Part shown: piece by piece, positions 35,283 to 46,182 of the stretch | Position numbering within the stretch: the stretch's first letter is position 1 | How the letters are laid out: each line of letters starts with the position of its first letter | DNA from: Acanthochlamys bracteata | Taxonomy: Eukaryota; Streptophyta; Magnoliopsida; Pandanales; Velloziaceae | DNA length: 64,000 bases | Reading direction: 5' to 3' | Assembly: GCA_019914995.1 (NCBI GenBank) | Contig: CM034133.1 | Coordinates: 5,518,001 to 5,582,000, forward strand | Position numbers and translations under genes: made by a program | The notes under the pieces: model-generated | Seen by the model: the letters and a program-made list of their open reading frames with translations, nothing else | Databases searched by the model: none | Told to the model about the DNA's origin: nothing

Positions 35283-35452
35283 GTACCGATTCGAGGATGG
35301 TATAGGCTTATTGATGTGCCAATGAGCAACTGCATTAATAGTGGAATCAATATGATTTTCATAGTAAAGCAGTTCAATTCACAATCCCTCTACCGGTAGC
35401 TAGAACTTACAATTTTGCCAGTGGAATTAACTTTGGTGATGGTTTTGTAGAG
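35283..35452 (+). pseudogene. captured exon 2 of AGPase large subunit
   Basis: Acceptor TCTTTTAG, then [20 protein letters not shown] and [18 protein letters not shown], followed by a ~4-base deletion and, in another frame, ARTYNFASGINFGDGFVE. It ends at donor GAG|GTAAGC. The PMSNC version is characteristic of large rather than small subunits. Splice sites are retained although the frame is broken, as expected for genomic capture by a DNA transposon rather than retroposition. Confidence 0.88.
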
Positions 35453-35477
35453 GTAAGCATGTGTTCAATTCATTAGC

Positions 35478-35781
35478 GACCAACAAACAGCTGGTCGCGA
35501 ATACCTCTGGTGTCCATTAACTAGCCGGTCGCTACTGCTCGTAATTAACAGTGACTAGTTTGACTTGGTCGCTGCTACTAATAGCGACTTGGTATTTCTG
35601 GTCGTTGTTGCTTTGTACATTAGCGTTCAATGATGTAATCTGGTCGCTATTACTTTCAGCGACCAGCTTTTGGTAACCATCTTAGCGACCGGTATTTTTG
35701 GTCACTATTAGTAATAGCGACCAGTTTTTTCGTTATAGTGATCAATACTTTTGGTCTCTATTAATGCTTTTTGTTGTAGTG
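35478..35781. repeat. right subterminal repeat array of the CACTA element
   Basis: TTAGCGACCAACAAACAGC, CTGGTCGCTATTACTTTC and related motifs are repeated in both orientations up to the terminal TTGTAGTG. Confidence 0.88.
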
Positions 35782-35784
35782 TAG

Positions 35785-36480
35785 CTATGCATCTGTTGCA
35801 TAGATAGAGAGATAGCAACATAACAATCAGGTAGCATTAGAAATCTTAAGTAGAGCATATGAGAGTGTCATGTCGAGGGTATATACATATACATCATTTA
35901 TTCTTGTATAGTTAGCTATGTAACTTTGAGAGACATGTACTTGTCTAATACTACCTTGTATTCTATTTGAGTTATATATATTTTTATTGTACAGTTGTCT
36001 TAGTTGTGGTTGGCTAACGGTAGCCAGTAGCTATTATAATTTATGTTATTTGGTTGTTGTGTTTGTATTCTCTCTTTTGGTTTTATTATGGTTGAAATGC
36101 TAATTTTTTGAAATTGCACAGGTTTCCTCTTGAGTTTGCAAGGGAGATGCTGAAATCTTCGGGGCGTTTTGGTACGAGTTGAGTTTGAGTCGAGTATTGG
36201 GTTAGTTTACTGTTTTGGTTCAACTTTAGGCCTTATGTGGGTTTAGTTTAGTTTAGTTTAGTGCTGATCATTGTGCAGGTTGGGGCGGCACAAGACTCAT
36301 TATAAATATTTCACATTAAGCAGTCTTTTGTGAAGAGATTTACAAAAAACTCTTATTTCATGATCAGACTTCCTCAACCAGCATGGACACAGAAGAGAAA
36401 CATAACGAGATAGCATTGCTGCTGCCACGCCCCTTAGTGTTTTGTTTTTAACTCTCCCTCTCTCGAATCTTTCTCGGTCT
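35785..36480. other. upstream region of the PPR gene, no gene called
   Basis: Contains TTTAG repeats near 36240 (TTTAGTTTAGTTTAGTTTAG) and a splice-acceptor-bounded stretch at 36121 (FPLEFAREMLKSSGRFG) that I cannot assign. The PPR gene's promoter and 5' UTR likely fall within 36180-36480, where CTCTCCCTCTCTCG is a typical plant leader sequence. Confidence 0.4.
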
Positions 36481-38582
36481 ATGGCAGTGGTGGCGATGCT
36501 GAGTGGTGGAGAAGCGAAACTCGTTGGTTTCTTGCAACAAACGATTATCCAACATGTACCGGAAGCCATTGCCGGCATCTCCACCTTCTTCTCCCTTATC
36601 TTCCTCAGAATTCCTTCATCATCATTCAACAACATCAAAAGGTGAATGCAACTCTGTTCTTTTCTTTAATTTCCTAAATACTGTCTCAGAAAGTTAATGC
36701 CTTTCACACATTAATTGCAGAGATGTGAAACTGGGTTCAGATGAGCAAATTGTGGGCTGCCATATCACAGACCGATTCATGAAGCAGAAAAGATTTAATG
36801 GTCACAACTTCGATAAGGATCGACAAGCCGTCTACAATGTCTTGGATGCTGTCCTAGTAGACACAATGGACCGTCTCAAAAGATTAAGGTAGTTCTTGGA
36901 CTGAGTCATAGTAGCACATAGTGATAGAGCTGTCTTTCTACATTGAAGTTGCATGGTAAAAAGAAATACTTTTGAACAAGTGCATTCTGTTTTGATGCCT
37001 TTACAGGGAGAGCGTAACCAAAGTTGGGACAGAAAGTGTCAGTGCATGGGTTGCTAATGTTTCCGGCTTACTTCATACATCTAGAACTGGTTTTGACAGT
37101 CAAGTTGCATTGATGGGAGCACTATGTACAGAAGGGAAGGTACTAGTTGCACTTCAACTTTACAAGGAATTGCTGAGTAAGAATATCGTCTTAGATATTT
37201 CTATGTACAATTTTCTGGTTAATGGACTTTGTAAAGTGGGTAACCTCTCAACTGCAAGTTGGCTTATAGACAATATGTGGGAAGTTGGTGTAACTCCTAA
37301 TTCTGTGACGTACAACACTCTTATAGATGGATTCTTGCGTTGGAGCAATGTGGATAGAGCTTTTGTAACTGTTTCAGTAATGATTGAGAGAGGAGTTAGG
37401 CCTGATGCCGCTACATGTAATACGCTTGTTCATGCCCTTTGCAGAAAAGGACTTTTAGATAATGCAAAGAAGCTTCTTGAAGAAATATTAGAGGAGAGGG
37501 AGGCAGCAAACTTGATTACGTCAACGATACTAATAGACGCGTGTTTTAAGCAGGGTGACACTGTTCAAGCCATAGAACTTTGGCACGGGTTCTCCAGTAA
37601 GGGCATTGATACTGACCATGTTGCATACAATGTACTGATTAATGGATGCTGTCTGATCTCAGATGTGAAGCATGCTTACCGATATTACTGTGAAATGTTT
37701 AAGAAGGGCTATGTTCCTGATATTGTGACATATAATACACTTTTAAGTGGCCTCATAAGAGTAGGAAATATGGATGAGGCATGTGAGATGCTCAAAAAGA
37801 TGTCCCTTGGTGATGTTGTTGCTGACCAAATTTCATACAAGCTGATTATTCATGGCCTTTGCCTGCAAGGGGACATGGAGAAAGCATTCAGCTATTTCAA
37901 TAGGCTTTTGAGTGATGATGTAGTGCCTGATGTTCTGGTTTGGAATATAGTGATGAACGGCTATGCAAGATGTGGAGACGTTGCTGGTGCGTATGTAGTT
38001 AAAGATTTGATGCAGACAATGGGTGCTGCTCCAAATGTCTTCACATACAATGCATTATTGCATGCTCATCTAAAGGGTGGAAATATTCTTGATGCTCTAT
38101 CTTTGAAGCAGCATATGGTCCGCAATGGGATATTCCCTGATGTCTTTACTTATAACATGCTTATCCATGGTGCATGTCTTATCGATAATATGAACCTTGT
38201 TTGTCATTTACTTAGGGAAATGCTGCAAAATGGCTGTCATCCTAATCTCATCACATTTACTGAGCTGATCAGATGTTTTATCCGGAGCAGAAAATATGAC
38301 GAGGCTGAGGTACTTTTTAGCAAGATGCAGAAATCTGGCATGGTTCTTGATCATGTCCCTTTTCAACTTCTTATCAAGCTATATTGTAAGACAGGAAAGC
38401 TGGACAAGGCATGCCAGCTCTATGAGGACATGCAAGATAAGGGTGTTGTGGGACGTTATTCTCTGTATATCTCATTGTCAATTGCTTTGAGGAGAGCAGG
38501 AGCAGGTCATTATCTTTTGGCGAGTCAAGTTTGTGATCAGTTGGAAAACACTGAAGTGCCTGGAAGCAGAGAAAATGGGTGA
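36481..38582 (+). CDS. P-class pentatricopeptide repeat (PPR) protein, three exons
   Basis: Exons 36481-36641, 36721-36888 and 37007-38582 join in phase (donors AG|GTGAAT and AG|GTAGTT; acceptors TTGCAG and TTACAG) into about 634 residues. From residue ~145 on there are 12 consecutive 35-residue P-type repeats (SVTYNTLIDGF, IVTYNTLLSGL, VFTYNALLHAH and so on), preceded by a partial one. Such proteins bind organellar RNA and act in its processing or stability. Residues 1-54 (MAVVAMLSGGEAKLVGFLQQ onward) may include an organelle-targeting region; residues ~55-140 are unrecognised. No E, DYW or SMR domain follows. The start at 36481 is the first ATG in frame. The gene looks intact, and its introns are unusual in a family that is mostly intronless. 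Confidence 0.85.
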
Positions 38583-39420
38583 AGAAGGCGCTTCGTCTTT
38601 GGTCATAAAATACTAATCACCCAATGTATAGAGGATTAGTAGATGCAGATTGCCAATGGCAGGTAGCCCAAGCTAATTGCATTACACACCTGACAGTTGA
38701 GTGTTTGATTTCAGGTACCGGTTCAGCGAGAAAGTGGATGCTGGGATGATCGTCTAGTAGCTTTTGTAAGTTGGCTTTCAGTTATACCCTAAAATGCTTT
38801 ATGTTGATTCTTTCACTCCTGTGGTTCTAATAATAAAATTAATGTTATAGGAGTATCACTGCAGGTGACTACAGAACCGTTCTGGATGCTCATTAAGATC
38901 CAGAAAAGCTCTCATAGTTGATCCGCTTTGTGGTCGTCTAAGAACAGCCACTACTGAGGTGAGGGTCTTGTAAGGTACCTCGCATTTTGTTGTTCATCTC
39001 ACCTAGTTTACTGAATAGACGTTGTATGATGACTTTGTATGCAGACAAGCACTCTCCAGTGTGGAGGCGGAACAATTGTGGAATGCAGAGAGGCAAGCCC
39101 CACACTTGGATTGTTTGTTGCTTGTAACTGATTGGAGGCTTACCTTTTACATAAGTGGAAGTCTGTTATTGTTATTGGGACGTTCAGTCTTTTGTTGAAC
39201 AAACGCAAGGGTCACCGTTCTTTTATTCTCCTTATTCTTCTTGTAAACAGCAATCTCCATTTTGTATTGCACGCACAGTTGTTGGAATGGACTGTAATAC
39301 AATTATAGATCTTTGTGTTCGTGGTTGTCTTGCTCCTTTCATGGGATGTGTAATACAACATCGATAGATTAGTGAAACAAATATTGAAGTCATCATCATC
39401 ATCATTTTCACCTGTTTCCT
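38583..39420 (+). other. probable spliced 3' UTR of the PPR gene
   Basis: After the TGA, exon-like blocks are bounded by good sites: acceptor TTTCAG (ending 38714) to donor TTTT|GTAAGT (38766); acceptor ACTGCAG (38864) to donor TGAG|GTGAGG (38959); acceptor TATGCAG (39044) onward. None is coding. Introns downstream of the stop could expose the mRNA to nonsense-mediated decay. Alternatively one splice joins a different terminal exon. Confidence 0.45.
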
Positions 39421-39845
39421 CCACCGTTATCGTGCTGTTGTGTTTAAATTAATGTTAAGAATCAACTGCCTCTGTTTTTGTTTCCAATCATTATCATCAT
39501 AATCAAATCACAAAAGCTTACAATAATAACTAGTTCATGCACGTGCGAGCTGTCTTTCTCCATATGTACGAACGAAAAATATCTACTTTTTTAATATTGC
39601 AATAATTATATTATTTATGCAGTAAAAAATTTTCTTAATGTTAAGTAATCAACTAAAGTAATCAATTTTTCAAAAAGAAAACCCAACCAAAAAAATAAAA
39701 AATAAAAAAATCGACCAAAAAAATTCAACTCAATTCAATTTATTTTTTCTTTCGTTCTTCCCAACAAGTCTTCCTTGAACATTTTTTTTCTTCCCCGACA
39801 ATAACACGAACAGACGAGGAACCCTAACCAATGAACAAGTTGATA
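39421..39845. other. intergenic, no gene
   Basis: AT-rich DNA downstream of the PPR gene with no repeat boundary or ORF worth reporting. Confidence 0.5.
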
Positions 39846-40062
39846 TTGGGCATGTTTATCTAAGAATAAACTGAGTAAATTTAAATTTTCAGAAAGTTAA
39901 TTTAAAAAATTAAAAATATTTAATAAAATATAAGTTTTTATATTCATTTTATATTATTAGTAAGTTTTAAAATTAAATTTAAAAAAAATTTAAAAAATTT
40001 ATTTTAAATTATTTATTTATTTTATATTAAAAATAAAATTTTAAGTGATAGTAAACACGTCT
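39846..40062. mobile_element. Tourist-like MITE
   Basis: Ends GGGCATGTTTATC and GTAAACACGTCTA are inverted, and the AT-rich body resembles the MITE at 45797-46051 (both contain AAAATATTTAATAAA and AGTAAGTTTTAAAATTAAAT). About 217 bp. The target duplication is unclear. Confidence 0.65.
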
Positions 40063-40752
40063 ATAATGACACTATCAATCAATCCATAAGAGAGAAAGGA
40101 GACACAAACAAGTTATTTCTTTCATGCATGATATATGTGAGAACAACCGAACTAAAGCACGTCGATTTAAAAAGATAATCAGACAAATTAGGATTGATAA
40201 CAATTCAAGGAAGTTAAACCTAAATTACAGGAGAGAGTTTTTCCAATTGAATTTTTGGAAGCGAAGTAGCATCATCCCATTCTATGCTACAACACTTGCA
40301 AGTAGAAATGAAAATACAAACCACCACCGCAACAACCACCACCATTACTACCACACCAGCACTACAACCACCCAGGCTATGGAGAAATGAAAATCATCCC
40401 ATTTATACTCGGAAATCATGAAAGGGCCAAATGCCTAATTTGTTTGCTCAAAATTTTTCTCTTGGATAGATCTCAGCCTCAAAATCTCCTATCTCTCTCC
40501 GGGTCGGCGTTCTTCCTCCGCGATCAGTGGCGACTAAGCAATCATCCTCCATGATTGAATTTCTAGTTTTAATCCCAAAATTTCTCTACTCCTGCGATTG
40601 ACTTCGACATTCAATTTTTTATTCCAGCGGTGAAATTTCTCTCCTCCTGCGAAACAAATCGTGCTTGCATTCTTACTCAACAAACGGCCTTCGAGACGCT
40701 GATGATGAAGTACGACATTGTCCTGCTTCACAATCTCTTCCATCTCTTGTTG
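40063..40752. other. no confident gene
   Basis: Contains a CACCACCACCATTACTACCA simple stretch near 40330 and a C/T-rich 40480-40740 (CTCCTATCTCTCTCCGG) that could be a gene leader. The short ORFs on both strands lack recognisable domains. Confidence 0.35.
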
Positions 40753-41350
40753 TGATACACCTTAAGGTGTATGCCTTGCTGCACTTGAGCTGATTTAACT
40801 AAAACTAAAATTTACTTAATTTGATCAATCATGCATGCCTCTCTTCAAGGCTATACCTCTATTTATAATTGAAGAATACAATGCTAAGAAACTCCTTTTC
40901 TTATCTAACTCATTACAGAAGTTCTAGTAAGAGTACAACTCAAATTAAAAGAATCCCTAAGGACTACACTTTCATTTGACCTCGGCTAGCCGAATGCCAC
41001 CTCAAAGCTCTAGAGGCCATTATTAGTAGAACTTTATAATTGCAATACTTTTACCTACTTGAAATTTCTTAAAAATATAATGTCTAAGATATTTTAAAAG
41101 AATAGAGCTCCTAATAAACTCTACCAACTAATGGCTGGAACTGGACCGGATGCCATAACTGCACCCGGGTGCTGAATTTTGGCGCCCAGTCAAAATTCAA
41201 ACGATATCCTAGATGCTTTAGGAACTACACCTGGAACACAAGTGGCACATTATTTCCACTCTCCTAACTCTGCGTGGGCGATTTGAAATCATTTGTCTGA
41301 CTATATCTCTGGTCTCCTCTGTCTCTTCCTCACCCCTCTTATCCAGTACA
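40753..41350 (-). repeat. 3' LTR of gypsy element 2
   Basis: Aligns throughout with 46183-46783, for example GGCGCCCAGTCAAAATTCAA in both. On the minus strand it follows a purine tract (AGGGGTGGGGAATTG) and starts TGTACTGG. Confidence 0.9.
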
Positions 41351-41459
41351 CAATTCCCCACCCCTTGAAACTCGGCTTCATCCTCGAAGCTAATTTGTAG
41401 GCAAGGTGCTAATGGGAGCAAGCTCTGTAACTGCTGAAATCGGAATATGCCGAGCATCC

Positions 41460-42720
41460 TTCAACTAAGAAACATGAAAAAAAGGAAGAATTCTCGCTGT
41501 TGCTGGTAAATTAACTTGTATGCTACCTTTCCGATGACCTTCTCTATTGGAAAGGCCCTATAATACCAGAACCGAAGTTTATGACCCCGTCTGGCTGGCA
41601 CGGTTGACTAAATGGCCGAAGCTTCAAGAATATTGGATCTCCTAGTTGATAGTATTTTTTCCTTTGGTGCCCATCCGCTTTCTATTTCATCCAATTCTGT
41701 GCCCTAGATAGATGAAGTTTAATTCTCAAATGACCTCGTATCGCGCCTGTAGTTGTCTTCCTAGTTCGTCTAACTGAGTGTCCCCTGCTGGAAAAGAAAT
41801 GATTGATGGTGGAGAACGTCCATAAACTGTTTAAAATGGTGTGATTTTGGTGGTAGAGTGAGTACTCGTATTGTAAGAGTACTCCGCCTAATGGAACCAA
41901 TTGATTCATTTTCAAGGATGTTCACCAAAGAAGCACCTAAGATATGTCTCCAATCCTCGATTCATTACCTCAGTCTACCCATTTGTTTGTGGGATATAAG
42001 CTGAGCTCATGTGCAAAGATGTCCCTTGAAGGCGGTGTAGCTCCCTCCAAAAAGTGCAAAGGAACACAATCCTTATTAGACATAATAGTGGCAAGATTGC
42101 CATGCAACCGTACTATCTCTTTGGCAAAAATTTAAGCGACATCAATAGCGGTGTAGGGGTGCCTCAAAGAAATGAAGTGTGCATATTTAGAAAGCTAGTC
42201 AACAACTACAAAGATGACTTCCTTACCTCCAGACAGTGGAAGTCCTTCTATAAACTCCATCGAGATGTCTGTCCAAATTTGTTCGAGTATAGACAGAGGT
42301 TGCAACAAGCCAGCCAAACATAAGCTTTCAAATTTTGCTCAAGCACACGTAGCGCAAGTTGCCACATAGTATAGACATCCTTGGACATACCTGCCTATTA
42401 GAACTGATGTGCAAGCCGCTTGTAGGTTCGGAATTCCTCTCCATATCCACTCCTGTTGAGTTGTGCACCTCATATAACAGCTGAGTACATATGAGAATCC
42501 TTAGGAATTCGGATACGATGGTTGCTCTAAAGTATTCCATTTGACAACCTCAATTCTGGAGTTGGATTGCTGTTGGTTTCTTGGAGCAAAGCCTTGAGAG
42601 ATTGATCTTTTTGCTGTGCTAATCGCAAGTCACTCAAAAAGGAGGCTTATAGCATTGTGAATGCCACTAAAGAAGCTTGTGAATGACAGGAGAGAGCATC
42701 TGCAACTGTGTTCTACGATC
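41460..42720 (-). pseudogene. gypsy element 2 integrase remnant
   Basis: Minus-strand pieces include IWTDISMEFIEGLPLSGGKE with VIFVVVD (first catalytic Asp, near 42270-42200), then heavily frame-broken sequence. The C-terminal FHVS-LKDAR motif is near 41470-41440. Non-functional. Confidence 0.7.
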
Positions 42721-42847
42721 CTGATCAGTACACGATTTGATAATTGTACCCAAATAGCTTAACAAGCCATTCGTGCTAGTCCGGGATGGATAAGTGCTAT
42801 TCTAATAAATATTACAAACTTAGGTGATCGATTTTTATTATAAACTT

Positions 42848-44131
42848 CTAGCCTAGCAGATAGGGTCTCCACTCTTGGACTGCTATTACCAATGCTATGA
42901 GCTCTTTCTCATAAGTTGATTCAGCCAATGTAGAGAAAGATAGGGCCATACTAAAGAAGAATATTGGCCTATTGTTCTGAGTTAATACTGCACTGACACC
43001 CTTGCTAGATGCATCCGTCTCTACTGTAAAATAGAGTTGAAAATCAGGTGAAGCAAGGATGAGAGTAGTAGTAATTACCTGCTTGAGCTTTTGAAAAGCT
43101 TGCTCAGCCTTCACTGTCCACCCGAATGAGTCCTTCTTTAGCAAGGCTATCAAAGGGGCAGCAAGTGATTCATAGTCCTTGATAAAGCATCTGTAGTATC
43201 CGGAGAGGCCTAAGAATTCTCTCAACTCTGTGGCAGAGGTGGGAGCTTGTCATTTTGTTATAGCCTTCATCTTAATAAGATCAGCATCAATATCCTGGGA
43301 AAAAACCATGTGCCCGAGATATTCCAGCTTTATGCAGCCAAATTTGCACTTAGAGAAATTGTCACACAATTTCTCCTTTTACAACACTTCAAAAAACCTT
43401 TGTTAGGTGATCCATATACTCCTCCCAAGTTCGTCTATATACTAGGATATCATCAAAGAACACTAGCACATAGCTTCTAAGATAGGGTCTAAAGATGTCA
43501 TTCATTAAGGACTAGAAGGTGGCTGGGGCATTGGTCAATCAAAATGACATTACCAAAAACTTGTAGTGACTATCGTACGTTCTAAACGCCGTCTTTTCTT
43601 TCACTCGATTTTGACTTCAAGTCTAATTTTGAAAAAAATTGCCCCATGAAGTTGCTTGAACAATTCGTCAATAACAGAGATTGGAAATTTATCCTTAACC
43701 ATAATTTATTAAGAGCATATAGTCCACACAAAAAATCTACAAGAACCATCCTTCTTTTTTACGAGCAAAACGAGAGAAGAGACTGCTGAACAGCTAGGGC
43801 AGATGATGCCTTATATGAGCATTTCTTTCACTACCTTCTCAATTTCAGTTTTCTACACATATGGGTACATATAGGGCCTAACCTTGGTTGGAGCCACCCC
43901 TGGTAGGAGGGGTATGCAGTGGTCTTGTGATCGCTGAGAGGGAAGTCGGTTAGGAGGTTCAAACACTCTTGTAAATTTACCCAGAATACTTTGCAGATCA
44001 GCTGACAGTGGACTAACCTCTTCTTTGGTTTTATTGTCAGGTGCAGCTATAAGGCGAAGTGAGCATAGTGTGGTTTTAGGAATGAGGCTTGTTAGTTGAG
44101 AGACCCTTCCTCTCCTAATTCCCTGCAGCAT
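42848..44131 (-). pseudogene. gypsy element 2 RT and RNase H remnant
   Basis: From right to left: RT N-terminal segment (PLLPGVAPTKVRPYMYPYV, 43910-43853), damaged palm (43250-43850), then the open stretch 43225-42848 reading REFLGLSGYYRCFIKDYESL and RNase H FTVETDASSKGVSAVLTQNN with TYEKELIALVIAVQEWRPYL. Many stops lie in the RT core. Confidence 0.8.
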
Positions 44132-44266
44132 GAAGTCCTTTTCTTGTACGGTGAATCTTATTTCAGACAGGCGTCAATTAGTCTTCACTACTCCTAAACT
44201 CTCTAGCCATTGAGTGCTAAGAACTGTCCATGCCTCATAGAGGGAAGGGATAGGCATCAACACTAG

Positions 44267-44700
44267 CTATACTCCTTGGACCATCAAGGGAACATGTTTG
44301 TGCATCACATCAATAGTGTGTGTTCTGTCATCCGCCAACTCCACCTTGAGGGAACACACTGCCATAGAGGAGAGTTTCAAGTGCTTAGTTAAGTGATCGG
44401 ATATGAAGTTGTGTGTGCTTCCGGAGTCAATCAGAATGAATACTTCATATATCTTGATCCTTCCTACCATGCGGAGTGTTCGTGGCCTAACCATACCGTG
44501 GATCGAACTCAAAGACAAGGTGGCATCCTTAGCTAAGTTCCCTTCTTCTTCTACTGAATCTCCCTCATTATCATCCTAGTTAACCATTGTAATGGCATAT
44601 AATCTTATGGCGCATTCATATCCTCTCTCATATTTCTCATTGCAGTAAAAACAAAGACCCTTGGTGCGCATAGCATTTATTTCTGCCACCGAGACACAAG
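44267..44700 (-). pseudogene. gypsy element 2 zinc knuckle and protease
   Basis: The zinc knuckle KGLCFYCNEKYERGYEC (about 44685-44630; the His is Tyr) ends gag. The protease stretch from 44518 includes VFILIDSGSTHNFISDHLTK and VELADDRTHTIDVMHKHVPL, matching element 1 closely. Confidence 0.82.
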
Positions 44701-45099
44701 AAGTTCTTGGCTTGGAACTTGGCTATGGAGTACCTGCAGAAGAGGAGTGTATTCCTGATTGTGTAGCTGTCCTACTGTAGCCTAAATTTGTAGGACGGAC
44801 AGGAGGGATTCAGCCACTTCGTTGTGGGTCAGCTGATGTTTTATGTTCATACATTTTTGCCAACATGTAAGGGGTTTGGAGGTCACTTGATCTGGCAGCC
44901 ATAACCTCCATAGCTAGTTTCTTTGTAAGGCGTCTACAAAACCTCCCAATTAGGTCTGTCTTTGTAGTGTGAGATAGTCTAATTCTCAAGTCTTAAAAAA
45001 TGGCCTAGTATTCTCCTACGGTCCCCGTTTGATGAAGCTAATGTAAAGAAAAGTTGGGGTTGCCGAAGGCATTAGGACCAAACTGGTTCAGCAAGGCAT

Positions 45100-46166
45100 C
45101 ACACATTTCCTCCTATGAATTTTGTGGTTTGTCACTTTCAATGTTTTGGTACCATCAGGTAGCTTCTTCTTGAAAGTACATGATGGCTATGCGCACTCAT
45201 TCCCGCTGAGGAGTATATGGTTAAATTTGAAATACTTTTTGGCAGAATAGATCTACTCATGTGGTTCACCCCCATGAAAGTATGGAAAATTTTGTGTCTT
45301 TTCTTATATGTCAAGGGATAGGGTTCTTGAGGACAGTTGCTGGATTGGTTCAGGTAGCCAGGCCTTGATGGAATAGGCTGAGTTTGATTCGTGCTCATAC
45401 CAAGGTAAGTTTGATTCACGGACGTGGGAAGGGGTGACTGAATTTGGTATTTATGTTGCAACTGTTGTAGATTCACTAGAGTATATTGTTGAGCCTATGG
45501 AGGCCACTGATTTTCTGGTTTGTTTTAGCTAAGGTGTTGTTTGATTCTGTAACAACTCGTCCAGCTATACAGTGTGGAACACCTTAGCTGGGAATAATGT
45601 TTGCCGATGCACTCCTTTCTTGATTCTGATCAGTCATGGAATCCTTCTGTTGCCGCTAGGATTGCCCTTGTGGTAAGCTTTTATTCAGCGCAAGGACTAC
45701 CACGGTGACTTGCTCTGTCAGTTGTGCGATATTGTTGGACATCTGACGTATATCCTCATGAAGACTAGCGTCATTACCTGTATGTATAGATTTAGGACGT
45801 GTTTACTTTGGGGTGGAAGTGGAGTTTTTGGATGAAGTAGAGTTTTTAAGAAATAAATTTAAAAATAAAATTAAAAATTAAAAATATTTAATAAAAAATA
45901 ATATTTTATATTAATTATATATTTATAGTAAGTTTTAAAATTAAATTAAAAAAAATTTATTGATAAAAAAATTATTTTAATTATTTTATGTATTTTATGT
46001 TGGAATTGAGTTTAAGAAAAGTGAAGTTTTAGGGTGTTGGTAAACACGTCCTTAGCGGAGGTAGGTGATGATGGTGATTACAAGGACCACCAGCTACCAT
46101 AGTGATGGTAGCTTCCGGTGTCTTAGGGTCGTCAGGGGTCGCTGAACGGCGTGTCCCCATAAGGCT
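45100..46166 (-). pseudogene. gypsy element 2 gag, interrupted by a MITE
   Basis: Starts near 46160 with GTRRSATPDDPKTPEATITM, parallel to the gag start of element 1, and is split by the MITE at 45797-46051. The remainder (from 45476) is rich in Gln/Asn/Thr and frame-broken, including KIFHTFMGVNH. Confidence 0.75.
45797..46051. mobile_element. Tourist-like MITE inside gypsy gag
   Basis: Ends GGACGTGTTTACT and GTAAACACGTCC are near-perfect inverted repeats, flanked by TTA on both sides (45794-45796 and 46052-46054). TIR style and 3-bp TTA duplication fit PIF/Harbinger-derived (Tourist) MITEs. 255 bp, AT-rich, no ORF. Confidence 0.88.
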
Positions 46167-46167
46167 G

Positions 46168-46180
46168 GCTCTGATACCAA
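46168..46180 (-). other. primer binding site of gypsy element 2
   Basis: The minus strand reads TTGGTATCAGAGC directly after the 5' LTR end (GTGTATCAAC), complementary to the initiator tRNA-Met 3' end. Confidence 0.85.
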
Positions 46181-46182
46181 GT

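Larger units (their letters stand above)
32767..35781 (+). mobile_element. CACTA (En/Spm-type) element carrying captured gene pieces
   Basis: It begins CACTACAAAAAAAA and ends TTTTTGTTGTAGTG, inverted termini of the CACTA type, with a 3-bp duplication TAG (32764-32766 and 35782-35784). Dense subterminal TAGCGACC/GGTCGCTA words occupy 32800-33105 and 35478-35760. No transposase is present, so it is non-autonomous. The interior holds a GC-rich block and two exons of an ADP-glucose pyrophosphorylase gene. Orientation follows the captured exons. Confidence 0.92.

Noticed and set aside
35031..35452. A functional ADP-glucose pyrophosphorylase gene
   Set aside because: Only two early exons are present, both frameshifted, and they lie inside a CACTA element with no downstream catalytic exons.
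36121..36180. Exon-like FPLEFAREMLKSSGRFG stretch upstream of the PPR gene
   Set aside because: Too short, followed by a stop, no partner exon and no recognised family.
36442..36480. Earlier start of the PPR gene at 36442
   Set aside because: The codon there is TTG; the first in-frame ATG is at 36481.
37110..37112. PPR protein starting at TTG 37110
   Set aside because: This is a non-ATG codon inside exon 3; upstream exons join in phase and give an ATG start at 36481.
40124..40390. 88-codon ORF with a His/Thr-rich tail
   Set aside because: The tail is a CCACCA simple repeat, there is no domain, and the region is AT-rich intergenic DNA.
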